Source of the DNA: Crassaminicella indica
Lineage (GTDB): Bacteria > Bacillota > Clostridia > Peptostreptococcales > Thermotaleaceae
DNA: 64,000 nucleotides
NCBI RefSeq assembly: GCF_019203185.1
Contig: NZ_CP078093.1
Span: forward strand, 434,001 to 498,000
Reading direction: 5' to 3'
Part shown: in pieces, positions 55,878-64,000 of the stretch
Numbering within the stretch: position 1 is the first letter of the stretch
How the letters are laid out: every line of letters begins with the position of its first letter
The notes under the pieces: model-generated
Databases searched by the model: none
Told to the model about the DNA's origin: nothing
The model's input: only the letters and a program-made list of their open reading frames with translations
Made by a program: the position numbers and the translations under genes

Positions 55878-57617
55878 TTACACTTTAAAACAATTTACTG
55901 TTTCCATTAAATTCTCTGCTACTTCACTTAAGCTTTGTGCTGTAGCTGCAACTTCTTCTGATGATGCAGTGAGTTCTTCAGAAGATGCTGCTACTTCCTC
56001 TGTAGCTGCTGAATTTTCTTCTGTTACAGCACTTACCTGTTCTACTCTTTCCATTACGGCGTCCTTAGATTTTACAATTTCATCCATAGCATCATATGTT
56101 TTCTTCATAAGAGGTGCAATATTTTCAATAGATATCAATATATCTTTAAAGGATTTTACTGTATTTTCAACAGATTTAGCTTGTTCTTTGACAGATTGTT
56201 CTACACTTTTAGAAGTATAAATAACTTCATCAGTATCCTTTGTAATAGAATTTACTAAATCTACAATTTTTTCTGTAGACTGTCTTGATTCTTCTGCTAA
56301 TTTTCGTACTTCTTCAGCTACTACAGCAAAGCCCATTCCTTCTTCTCCTGCTCTTGCTGCTTCTATAGCAGCATTAAGTGCCAATAGGTTTGTCTGTTCA
56401 GATATACTTGATATCATTTCAGTAATACCACTTATTTCTTTTACAGAATTAGTTAATGTCTCTACTTTACCAACAACTAATTCAAAAGCATTTTTTATTT
56501 CTTCAATAGATTTAATTAATATATCCATTTCTTGCTTACCGATATTAACTTTATTTTCTGCATTTTCTGTTTCATTTTTCACATTTTGAAGCTCTTCATA
56601 TACATTTTCTATGCTATTTGTAAAATCTGATAAAGAATTTACTATATCCATCAAGTCTTGTGCTTGACTTGTACTTCCCTCTGCCACCTGCTGCATCGTA
56701 CTAGCAAGCTCCTGTGAAGCTGCTGACATTTCTTCTGATACAGTAGCAAGTCTTTTAGATTGACCTGTTACTTTATTTGAGCCTCCCTTCACCTTAGCCA
56801 ATACATTTTTTATATTTCTAATAACTTCTGCTAATGAGCGATTCATTTGAGCAAATTCATTCTTACCCTCTTCTTCTAAATCAACTATAAAATCATATTT
56901 TGAAAGCTTTTCCAATGCGTTATTGATTTGAGTCATAGAATCTTTTAGGAATTTTAAAAACATAAAAGTAAAAATTACTAAAACAGCAATAATTACTACT
57001 GATAAAGCTATAAAAATCTTCTTTGTATTTTTATATAAACTATTAGCTTGATCAACAACGTTTTGAGCAGTATTTGCATTAAAAGCTACTAGTTTATCTA
57101 TGTTTTCTTGAGCCTTATCTGCATAGTTGATTACTTTTGCAACTTCTCCTTCATTTAACATGACTCCCTGTTGTAGTTTATTTAATAATTTGTCTCCTTC
57201 ATTTAAATACGCTTTATAATTACTTTCAATCTTATCAAATAAAGCTATTTCTTCATTTGTTAAATGGTTATTTCTATATTTATCAAAGAGTTGAATTAAA
57301 CTAGATTTTTGATTTTTTATACGATCTGCTACAGCTCTATCATACTTATTGTAATAAAGCATCTTATTAACATTAGCCCTTATTATATAAAATTCTGTTT
57401 CAAGATTTTTTAATTCAAGAGAGGTAAGCATATTTTTTTCATAAAGAGAGTTCATATCATTGCTTAAAATTTCCATATCGCTTAGAGCTGAATATGATAT
57501 ATATCCTATAGATATTGATGTAAATATTAATATTATAAATAACAAAGAGGTAATTTTAAGATTTTTAAAAAAATTACTGATTACTTTGTATGGAGCAAAC
57601 TTATTTGCAACTTTCAT
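55878..57617 (-). CDS. Methyl-accepting chemotaxis protein with four-helix-bundle sensor
   Basis: A 579-residue chemoreceptor. Helices at about 20-42 and 200-224 enclose a roughly 160-residue all-helical sensor of the 4HB_MCP type ([20 protein letters not shown]). A HAMP-like region follows, then a signalling domain with tip [20 protein letters not shown] and [20 protein letters not shown]. Long Ser/Glu/Ala-rich helices ([20 protein letters not shown]) hold methylation sites. Ligand unknown. ATG at 57617 has GGGAGGG upstream; a longer frame to 57674 is unlikely. Confidence 0.92.
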   Translation of the reverse strand: MKVANKFAPYKVISNFFKNLKITSLLFIILIFTSISIGYISYSALSDMEILSNDMNSLYEKNMLTSLELKNLETEFYIIRANVNKMLYYNKYDRAVADRIKNQKSSLIQLFDKYRNNHLTNEEIALFDKIESNYKAYLNEGDKLLNKLQQGVMLNEGEVAKVINYADKAQENIDKLVAFNANTAQNVVDQANSLYKNTKKIFIALSVVIIAVLVIFTFMFLKFLKDSMTQINNALEKLSKYDFIVDLEEEGKNEFAQMNRSLAEVIRNIKNVLAKVKGGSNKVTGQSKRLATVSEEMSAASQELASTMQQVAEGSTSQAQDLMDIVNSLSDFTNSIENVYEELQNVKNETENAENKVNIGKQEMDILIKSIEEIKNAFELVVGKVETLTNSVKEISGITEMISSISEQTNLLALNAAIEAARAGEEGMGFAVVAEEVRKLAEESRQSTEKIVDLVNSITKDTDEVIYTSKSVEQSVKEQAKSVENTVKSFKDILISIENIAPLMKKTYDAMDEIVKSKDAVMERVEQVSAVTEENSAATEEVAASSEELTASSEEVAATAQSLSEVAENLMETVNCFKV

Positions 57618-57759
57618 AAAAATCCCTCCCAATATGAAATTTAAAGTGAATGTTTTCAAATAATAGAATATCAAAAAAATATCAACTGTTCCAGTTTTTT
57701 AATTAAATTAGTAATTATATTCATAAATTAGAAAGCAGTGTTTATAATCAGACACACCA

Positions 57760-58500
57760 TCATGATCCAGCATGTATATCTGTTTTTTTCAAATATCCTA
57801 TCAATCCAATCAAGAAAATGATAAACATTCCTGTTAAAATGATTCCTGCATTTATACAAACTGATCTAGGATCATCTATATTATCTCTAAAAATATAAGC
57901 TATTGGAATGCTCCATGGAAAAACATCTATATATTTTGAATTGACTACTACAATATTTGTAATCACCCCACTAATTCCTAATACAATAGGAGGGATAACA
58001 TTTTTGCCTATTACTCCCAAAAGAGAACTTACAGGAGTTAATGCAAAAAACATCATTCCTATTAATAATTGACTTTTCATAGTATCTATAAGTAAACTTC
58101 CCGTTATTGATTCTTTAATCAGCATCATGCCTCCAACCAATAAAGATACATAATTTATAACTAAAGTTATATATATCATGATAAAAATCACTATTAATTT
58201 TGCAAAAATAAATTTATATTTATCTACTGGATAAGTATATAAAGTATTTACTGTATTTTCCGTATACTCTCTTGAAAATACGTATCCTGAAATCAACGAA
58301 AATAAAGCAACCCCCATAATCAAAGTCATAAATACAAAATTATTTTTAAAAGCTGATTCCCAATGTATATTATAATTTTTTAAATTATTTATAATGATTA
58401 TTATATTCAATAAAGTTGGAAGTAACCCTCCGATGGGCAATAACCACATAACCTTCGCTCTTTTTAACTTCAAAACTTCTGTATATAGTAGATTAAACAC
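57760..58500 (-). CDS. ABC-2-type permease (BcrB-like)
   Basis: A 246-residue protein with six hydrophobic segments and the opening LLYTEVLKLKRAKVMWLLPI, which is typical of lantibiotic or bacitracin exporter permeases (ABC2_membrane_4 type). The segment SREYTENTVNTLYTYPVDKY after the second helix is characteristic. Start is uncertain: GTG at 58500 has GGGGG at good distance, and an in-frame GTG at 58509 is too close. It overlaps the end of the ATPase gene. Confidence 0.82.
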   Translation of the reverse strand: MFNLLYTEVLKLKRAKVMWLLPIGGLLPTLLNIIIIINNLKNYNIHWESAFKNNFVFMTLIMGVALFSLISGYVFSREYTENTVNTLYTYPVDKYKFIFAKLIVIFIMIYITLVINYVSLLVGGMMLIKESITGSLLIDTMKSQLLIGMMFFALTPVSSLLGVIGKNVIPPIVLGISGVITNIVVVNSKYIDVFPWSIPIAYIFRDNIDDPRSVCINAGIILTGMFIIFLIGLIGYLKKTDIHAGS

Positions 58501-59413
58501 ACCCTTCACCCCCAGTAACCTTTAAAAAATAATCCTCTAAGCTATCTTTCATCAATCCAATCTCACTAACATTCACATGATTTTGTATAAAAATTCGGTT
58601 GATTTTTTCAACATCAGAGAGTTGTTCATAAACTCTTAAAATATTTTTTTCAATAACCATATAATCACAAATCCCTAATCTTTCTTCAAGAAGCATAGCT
58701 GCTTTTTTATCATCGCTTACCTTTATTTTTATATAATGTCTATTTTTATTTTGAAGGGTATGAAAATCAATCTCCTCTATCAATCTCCCCTCATGGATAA
58801 TCCCAATAGTGGTAGCCATTTGCTGTATCTCACTTAAATTATGACTAGATATTAAAACTGTTATATTCTTTTTACTAGATAACTCTAATATCAATTCTCT
58901 TATTTCTTTTATGCCCATAGGGTCTAATCCATTGGTAGGCTCATCTAAAATAAGTAACTCTGGATGATGAAGTAGCGCTCTTGCAATACCAAGTCTCTGC
59001 TTCATCCCTAAAGAAAATTCTCTTACTTTTCTATTTTTAGCGTGAATTATCCCAGATATATCCAAAGCCTCGTCTATACATTTTTTCCCCTGCACTCCCA
59101 TTAATCTTCTATGAATCTCTAAATTTTCTTTAGCTGTTAAATTTGGATAAAAGCCTGGAAATTCTATGATTGATCCGATTCTTTCTAAGTATTGATTTTT
59201 ATTTGAAGTAATATTTTCCCCAAAGATTTCAATACTCCCACCCGTTGGCTTTACAAGCCCCATAATCATCCTAATAGTAGTTGTTTTTCCTGCTCCATTT
59301 TCTCCTAAAAATCCATAAATTTCTCCTTTTTTAATATGGATATTTAAGTTGTCTACGGCTGTTTTGTTTTTATATTTTTTCGTTAAATTCACCGTTTTTA
59401 ATACATATTCCAT
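58493..59413 (-). CDS. ABC transporter ATP-binding protein (BcrA-like)
   Basis: A 306-residue ATPase with Walker A GENGAGKTTTIRMIMG near residue 36, signature LGMKQRLGIA, Walker B LLILDEPTNGLDPMG and H-loop SHNLSEIQ. The signature FSLGMKQR and the 80-residue C-terminal extension fit BcrA/lantibiotic immunity (LanF) proteins. It follows the histidine kinase gene by 86 bases, and its product pairs with the permease encoded next. Likely role: removal of a cell-wall-active peptide; not certain. Confidence 0.9.
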   Translation of the reverse strand: MEYVLKTVNLTKKYKNKTAVDNLNIHIKKGEIYGFLGENGAGKTTTIRMIMGLVKPTGGSIEIFGENITSNKNQYLERIGSIIEFPGFYPNLTAKENLEIHRRLMGVQGKKCIDEALDISGIIHAKNRKVREFSLGMKQRLGIARALLHHPELLILDEPTNGLDPMGIKEIRELILELSSKKNITVLISSHNLSEIQQMATTIGIIHEGRLIEEIDFHTLQNKNRHYIKIKVSDDKKAAMLLEERLGICDYMVIEKNILRVYEQLSDVEKINRIFIQNHVNVSEIGLMKDSLEDYFLKVTGGEGCV

Positions 59414-59499
59414 ATATATCCCTTCCCTTCTGATTATAGGATATCCTATAAAGCTTACATGGCTTTAACATGAATCTTACAAATTTCTTAAATCATATT

Positions 59500-60423
59500 T
59501 TATTGAACTAAAGGAAAGGTAAATGAAAACTCCGTTTTTTTATAGGGAATACTACTTACATAAATCCTTCCATCATGCTTTTCTATAAGCTTTTTTACGA
59601 TGGTAAGCCCTAACCCATTTCCTTGAAAATGAGTATTTCTTGAATCCTCTAGGGTATATAATCGTTCAAATATATGAGGAATCTCATTATTAGGAATTCC
59701 TTTTCCATTATCCCAAACAGTGATCCTTACAGACTCCTTTTCTTTTTTGATCTCAATACCTATTTTTCCTCCATCTTTTCCATATTTTAAAGCATTCGAT
59801 AAAAGATTATTTAATATTCTATGAATGCTTTTTTCATCTCCTGATATAAATAACTGTTCATCTGGCAACTGAATCTCTGGAATAATATTATTTTTTGTAA
59901 AATCTTCATAAAACGTAAGTATACTCATTCTTACTGATTCACAAATATTTATTTTCTTAAAATTTAATACATCATCATTAGATTCAATCTTTGATAACGC
60001 AAAAAAATCTTCCAAAAGTACATGAAGAAGCTTTCCTTTTGAATAAACAACCTCTATATATTTTTCTTTTTCTTCTTCCCTTAGAGTTGGATCATTTTTT
60101 ATGGCTTCTATATATCCTAAAAGAGAAGTAAGAGGGGTTCTTAGATCATGAGAAATATTTGAAATAATTTTTTTCCTTGATTCTTCTATTTTTTTATATT
60201 CAATAAGAATTTTTTGAAATTTATTGACGAGTATATTAATTGTTTCACATAATTTCTCCATATTTCTATTATTAGTATTTAGCCTTACTCTTTGATTAAA
60301 GTTTCCTTTTTCTATTTGCATAAGCACTTTATTTATTTTTTTGATTTGTTTATTTTGCTTAAAAAGTATTAAACTCAAAAACATACAGATAGTGCTTAAA
60401 ATCAAAATAATCCTCTTAGTCAT
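59500..60423 (-). CDS. Sensor histidine kinase with a single N-terminal helix
   Basis: A 307-residue kinase. One membrane helix at about 4-21 and no extracellular domain, then a HAMP-like stretch. The phosphoacceptor His is in NISHDLRTPLTSLLGYIEAI near residue 95, and ATP-binding boxes are LLSNALKYGKDGG, DNGKGIPNNEI and GNGLGLTIVKKL. A kinase with almost no sensor often detects its signal through the membrane or via the partner ABC transporter. Start overlaps the response regulator stop by 8 bases. Confidence 0.9.
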   Translation of the reverse strand: MTKRIILILSTICMFLSLILFKQNKQIKKINKVLMQIEKGNFNQRVRLNTNNRNMEKLCETINILVNKFQKILIEYKKIEESRKKIISNISHDLRTPLTSLLGYIEAIKNDPTLREEEKEKYIEVVYSKGKLLHVLLEDFFALSKIESNDDVLNFKKINICESVRMSILTFYEDFTKNNIIPEIQLPDEQLFISGDEKSIHRILNNLLSNALKYGKDGGKIGIEIKKEKESVRITVWDNGKGIPNNEIPHIFERLYTLEDSRNTHFQGNGLGLTIVKKLIEKHDGRIYVSSIPYKKTEFSFTFPLVQ

Positions 60424-61123
60424 TTTTTATCTCTCCAAGCTTATAGCCTATGCCCCAAACCGTTACAATAATTTTAGGATTTGAAGAATTTTCCTCTATT
60501 TTTGATCTTAATCTTCTTATATGTACCATAACTGTATTTTCATCCCCTATATAATCATCTCTCCAAACATGCTGAAATATTTGTTGTTTTGTAAACACTC
60601 TATTAGGATTCTTAAAAAAAAGCTTTAATATTTCAAACTCTTTCCTTGTAAGGGCAAGCTTTTCTCCTTTTTTTCTAACTTCATAATTATTTACATCTAA
60701 AGAAATATCTCCATAAATAATTTTTTCTTCTTTTGCTATACTCGATTCTTTAAAATAAAAACTTCTTCGAATTGTTGATCCTACTCTTGCTAAAAGCTCT
60801 GCTGTAGAAAACGGCTTTATCATATAATCATCTGCCCCCATCCTAAGTCCTAGGATTTTATCTATCTCTTCATCCCTTGCAGATAAGATGATAATAGGGA
60901 CAATACTTTCTACTCTTATTCTCCTCATAACTTCTATTCCATCTATTTTAGGAATCATAAGATCTAGTAGGATCATATGATAATTTTTTTCTTTATATTT
61001 AAGTAAAGCCTCTTCTCCATCCATAGCTGCATCTACTCTGTATCCTGCTTTTTTTAAAGTCGTGCAAATAAGCTGATTGATGGCTTCATCATCTTCAACC
61101 ACTAAAATATTTATAAACTCCAT
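60416..61123 (-). CDS. OmpR-family response regulator
   Basis: A 235-residue regulator. The receiver domain has DDEAINQLICTTLKKAGY, the phosphorylated Asp in MILLDLMIPKIDGIEV, and the Lys of DDYMIKPFST. The OmpR winged helix has LTRKEFEILKLFFKNPNRVF and TVMVHIRRLRSKIEENS. First gene of the regulator-kinase-ATPase-permease cassette. It probably controls the exporter genes downstream. AAGGGGG precedes the ATG. Confidence 0.93.
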   Translation of the reverse strand: MEFINILVVEDDEAINQLICTTLKKAGYRVDAAMDGEEALLKYKEKNYHMILLDLMIPKIDGIEVMRRIRVESIVPIIILSARDEEIDKILGLRMGADDYMIKPFSTAELLARVGSTIRRSFYFKESSIAKEEKIIYGDISLDVNNYEVRKKGEKLALTRKEFEILKLFFKNPNRVFTKQQIFQHVWRDDYIGDENTVMVHIRRLRSKIEENSSNPKIIVTVWGIGYKLGEIKND

Positions 61124-61282
61124 ACTTTTATCCCCCTTTTAAAAAACTTTTTCCTTTATGTCATAAAAGCATGTGTATATTTTACCATATTTTTCAATAA
61201 TTAAGCATATGTAAAATGAATTCTTCTTTGCTCCTCTATTTTTCTCTCTTTTGATATCTTTTTCTTTTCTATTTTATTAGAT
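61124..61282. other. Non-coding stretch before the two-component operon
   Basis: AT-rich, holding the upstream region of the response regulator gene and what may be a further scrap of the transposase remnant. A minus-strand frame of 33 codons rich in Lys and Glu ends near 61185, without a start or clear family. Confidence 0.3.
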
Positions 61283-61456
61283 TCATATTGAAGTTTTATT
61301 GCAATTTGAGCCTTTGTTCCAATTCTCTACTAAATCATATATAAATGAAAAGTTAATATATTTATTGATTTTTCTAATCAAATGATCTTCAGAAACTAGG
61401 TTCTCAATCATAACAGTTTCAATTCTATTTTGGTATCCATTATTCTTAGTTAACAA
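61283..61456 (-). pseudogene. IS1182-type transposase remnant (N-terminal fragment)
   Basis: A 57-codon frame (TTG at 61456 to TGA at 61283) that reads LTKNNGYQNRIETVMIENL, then VSEDHLIRKINKYINFSFIY. This is the well-conserved opening of IS1182-family transposases, where DLVPxDHLLRKIDKxIDFSFIYD is usual. The frame then drifts and stops where the family should continue with the GRPxxDPVVLFK region. The catalytic domain is absent, so only a decayed fragment remains. Confidence 0.7.
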
Positions 61457-61505
61457 TACAATCAGTCTCTTCGGGAAATTATTCTATATATATTTGTTCT
61501 ACATG

Positions 61506-61546
61506 AAAAGCGAGAATCCTTTTTGAAAAAAAGAATTCTCGCTTTT
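61506..61546 (-). terminator. Terminator after the AAA-ATPase-like gene
   Basis: AAAAGCGAGAAT (61506-61517) and ATTCTCGCTTTT (61535-61546), a perfect 12-base stem, with T-rich flank. Confidence 0.85.
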
Positions 61547-61574
61547 TATACTTTGTCAACAATCTGATTATCTC

Positions 61575-63239
61575 TTATCCCTCAACTACTAAAACTTCTT
61601 TTCCTTCAAATGCTATTCCTAGCTCCATTATGTTTTCAATTCCCATATCCAATAATTCCTGTTTATAATTCTTATCTTTTATTTGCGCTATTGCTTTATC
61701 TGCTGCAATTTCCAATGTTTCTTTTCTTCTTTTATTTACTTTTTTAAACTCCATAATTATCCCTAGTTTATTTTTATCTTTTGGAATTAATGCTACATCA
61801 TATCTTCCATATCCACTTTCTCTATTTGATTTTACTTCATATTCTTCATTTAATGCTACTAAAATTCCAAGCACAAATGCATGATAGAATTTTTCACTTT
61901 CCTCTATATCAAAATAGCTTGCACTTTTTATTATATACTCACTAAATATATCTTCAAATGTTTCTATATCTCCTGTTGTCAAGCTCTTTAGCATATAATT
62001 AAATTTTTCATTATTAATACTTTCTTTAAACCAAGACAATATTATTTCTTCATATAGATATTTCACTTCAAAATTTGGTATTTCTAATGTACAAAAACTT
62101 CTCCCCATTTTTAAATTTTCATTTATAACTTTTAAATACCCACTAAAAAGCAAAAAACTCCATACATTTTCCGATCCATTTTCTACATCATTCATCACTA
62201 TATCTTCATTTATTTGTTTTACAATAGCTTTTCCTTTTATCAAATCTTCAAGTTCTTTTTTTACTGTTTCTCCTGCTTTTGTCAATACTATTTTTACTAA
62301 ATCATTACTGCTCGTATTTACCCAATAAGCTCTAAATCCTTTTTCATAGTTATCTACGTAATTAAGTATTGACCATGGATTGTATATTATATTTTCTCCA
62401 AATATATATCCATTATACCATTTTCTAACTTCATCCATTTCAGACTCTATATTATAATACTTTAATATTTCTTCTACTTCACTTTCTAAAAAACCAAACT
62501 TATCACTATAGTGATTTTTTAATATTGTACAAACCTTTAAATTATTAAGTCCTGAAAATATACTTTCTTTTGCTACTCTTAATATTCCAGTAAGAACTCC
62601 CTTTTGCAAATACTCATTATCTTTAAGAGCACCACTCAAAAAATTTCTCATAAATTCTATTATTTCTTTATAGTATCCACTTAAATATCCACTTTGTATT
62701 GGTGTATCATATTCATCTATCAACACAATTGTTTTTTGATTATAATATTCACTTAAAAACTTGCTTAAATTTTTAAGACTTGTTTCATACTGTCCTTGAG
62801 AAGCCTCCATAGATAGTATTTTCTTAAAATAAGTTTCTTCTATACCTTTTAAATAATTATCTAGTAGATATTTGTGTTTATAATATTCAATAGATATAAT
62901 TTCTTTCATTTTTTCATAACACTTTTGAAAATTTCCATCTTTTATATCTTTGAATGTTAGATATATAACTGGGTATTTTCCCTGCATACCCATTATATCT
63001 TTATACTTATTCACCTTTAAATTCTCAAATAAATATTTATTATCTTCATCACTTTTCTCAAAAAAATATCTAAGCATACTCATATTAAGTGTCTTTCCAA
63101 AACGTCTAGGTCTTGGCAGCAGTATTACTTCCGAACCATCATTTATTATTTCCTTTATAAATAAACTTTTATCTACATAATAATAATTTTCAGTTATCAA
63201 TTTTTTAAAATCACTTATTCCTATCGGTACTTTCTTCAT
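61575..63239 (-). CDS. AAA-ATPase-like protein with PD-(D/E)XK nuclease domain (DUF1703 type)
   Basis: A 554-residue protein of the AAA_ATPase-like/PDDEXK_9 family that is often present in many copies in anaerobes. The opening PIGISDFKKLITENYYYVDK, the P-loop variant LPRPRRFGKTLNMSML, and VLIDEYDTPIQSGYLSGYY are clear. The C-terminal nuclease-like part has GRYDVALIPKDKNKLGIIME followed by FKK, giving the D...ExK signature. Function is unsettled, with mobile-element or defence roles suggested. It lies beside an IS remnant. GAGGAG precedes the ATG. Confidence 0.85.
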   Translation of the reverse strand: MKKVPIGISDFKKLITENYYYVDKSLFIKEIINDGSEVILLPRPRRFGKTLNMSMLRYFFEKSDEDNKYLFENLKVNKYKDIMGMQGKYPVIYLTFKDIKDGNFQKCYEKMKEIISIEYYKHKYLLDNYLKGIEETYFKKILSMEASQGQYETSLKNLSKFLSEYYNQKTIVLIDEYDTPIQSGYLSGYYKEIIEFMRNFLSGALKDNEYLQKGVLTGILRVAKESIFSGLNNLKVCTILKNHYSDKFGFLESEVEEILKYYNIESEMDEVRKWYNGYIFGENIIYNPWSILNYVDNYEKGFRAYWVNTSSNDLVKIVLTKAGETVKKELEDLIKGKAIVKQINEDIVMNDVENGSENVWSFLLFSGYLKVINENLKMGRSFCTLEIPNFEVKYLYEEIILSWFKESINNEKFNYMLKSLTTGDIETFEDIFSEYIIKSASYFDIEESEKFYHAFVLGILVALNEEYEVKSNRESGYGRYDVALIPKDKNKLGIIMEFKKVNKRRKETLEIAADKAIAQIKDKNYKQELLDMGIENIMELGIAFEGKEVLVVEG

Positions 63240-63502
63240 AAATTACTCTCCTCTAATTTAAGGTTATTACCTATTATTATATCATAACCAATCATCATTG
63301 ATCTATTTCTCAAAATCACCCCTTGTTTTAATGGATGTATCTCTTAAATAGCACTTTTTCACAAAAACGTTGTAATTTCAACCTCTACAAAACATCACTT
63401 TAAAATTTCAAATATTTTTGTAGGAACAAAAGTTTTTATCGATAATATCATTTATATTTTTTTACAAAGCTTCTTAAAAAATTAATCACTTCTATTTAAC
63501 TT
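63240..63502. other. Intergenic stretch without recognised features
   Basis: AT-rich region between two minus-strand genes. I see no gene, terminator or strong promoter in it. Confidence 0.3.
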
Positions 63503-64000
63503 TTACAACTTCTCACTCTCAAGTTCTTCCATCTTTTCCATTCTTAATTCATGCAGTGTCTTATTACTTCCTTTTAAAATAGTCCATTCATAAATATTTA
63601 CAGATGACCACTCCGTTATTTTCTCTCCCCATCGATTAAAAGACATTACTTCATCTTTGTACTTCACCTTTTGAATATCAATAACCTCTGCCTCTGAATC
63701 TGGATAGTTCCTAATCTCAACCATATCTCCTGATTTAATAATTCCCCATTCAAACAGCTTATTCATTCTAGGTAAATATTTTCTAGTTATTTTACTTTGT
63801 CCACTTGTAGTTGTCTTTTTATCCTCTATTTCAACATAATAATCGTATAGTTTTTGTAATGGTAATATCTGATTTGACTGCAATAGCATTTGCTCACCTA
63901 TTTTTACGGGAACAAGTTCAATACAGTTTATATCAACACCGTTTTCAATTAGCCAAGCTACTGCTGATAAAGTTTGAGCATCAAACCCTGAAGCAACTAA
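63503..64000 (-). CDS. C-terminal part of a protein with a RAMA-like domain (cut by window edge)
   Basis: An open frame of 165 codons enters from the right edge; an internal ATG at 63889 is not the real start. The visible N-terminal part reads LVASGFDAQTLSAVAWLIEN, then GVDINCIELVPVKIGEQMLL, like the end of a predicted PD-(D/E)XK-type nuclease or DUF91-like domain. The last 90 residues (LFEWGIIKSGDMVEIRNYPD, YKDEVMSFNRWGEKITEWSS, VNIYEWTILKGSNKTLHELR) resemble RAMA/DUF4357-type domains seen with restriction systems. The rest of the gene is outside the window. Confidence 0.55.
   Translation of the reverse strand, partial: LVASGFDAQTLSAVAWLIENGVDINCIELVPVKIGEQMLLQSNQILPLQKLYDYYVEIEDKKTTTSGQSKITRKYLPRMNKLFEWGIIKSGDMVEIRNYPDSEAEVIDIQKVKYKDEVMSFNRWGEKITEWSSVNIYEWTILKGSNKTLHELRMEKMEELESEKL

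Noticed and set aside
61124-61282. 33-codon Lys/Glu-rich minus-strand frame as part of the transposase
   Set aside because: It is in another frame and low-complexity; I cannot match it to the C-terminus of an IS1182 transposase.

Overview
The window is AT-rich (about 30% GC by eye) with short intergenic gaps, strong AGGAGG-type ribosome binding sites and classic U-tract hairpin terminators. Gene content points to an anaerobic, probably spore-forming member of the Clostridia: histidine fermentation through tetrahydrofolate, an accBCDA operon, a YaaH/SleL-like spore glycosidase, a clostridial-type bioDA pair, and several GntR/ABC and two-component/ABC cassettes. Genus cannot be fixed from the sequence alone. 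There are no rRNA, tRNA or CRISPR loci. Most genes lie on the minus strand.

Left edge to 7.4 kb: a four-gene SMC-like operon, jetA-jetB-jetC-jetD (jetD cut by the window edge). By its family signatures this is a Wadjet (type III, DUF2397/DUF2398/SMC/DUF3323-DUF2399) anti-plasmid defence system. From 7.6 to 17.5 kb lies a complete histidine-degradation locus: hutH, a likely histidine permease, then fhs-hutU-ftcD-hutI-fchA. It converts histidine to glutamate, ammonia and a folate-bound one-carbon unit that Fhs can turn into formate plus ATP. Three terminators split it into three transcription units.

17.7-28.8 kb: a GH18 spore-type glycosidase, a GntR-controlled ABC exporter, an RlmI-like RNA methyltransferase, phosphoglucomutase, a small ferritin-like protein, ROK glucokinase, and a CadC/CadA-type metal-efflux operon with a clear ArsR operator. 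28.9-36.1 kb is mainly plus strand: bioD-bioA under a BirA-like operator, a sirtuin (minus), an ISOC-type hydrolase, a chemoreceptor and lrgAB.

36.1-46.3 kb: a succinyl-CoA:acetate-type CoA-transferase with an AspT/SucE-type transporter, a DedA protein, an ECF S component preceded by a large palindrome, a TIM-barrel isomerase, an M20 amidohydrolase, an S66 peptidase and a beta-CASP RNA hydrolase. 46.3-50.1 kb is the accBCDA operon behind a FapR-like operator. 50.2-55.8 kb has a 2-hydroxyacid dehydrogenase, a two-part permease whose second subunit carries a ferredoxin domain and which faces a Crp/Fnr regulator, a YitT protein, and a NAGPA-type glycosidase with a coiled-coil membrane partner. 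55.9-61.1 kb holds a second chemoreceptor and a two-component system/BcrAB-like ABC cassette.

The right end (61.1-64 kb) looks like accessory DNA: an IS1182-type transposase remnant, an AAA-ATPase-like/PD-(D/E)XK protein and the C-terminal part of a protein with a RAMA-like domain.

The most interesting signals are the Wadjet operon, the permease-ferredoxin fusion with its Crp/Fnr neighbour and shared palindrome, the orphan palindrome before the ECF S component, and several readable operators (BirA, ArsR, FapR, GntR).
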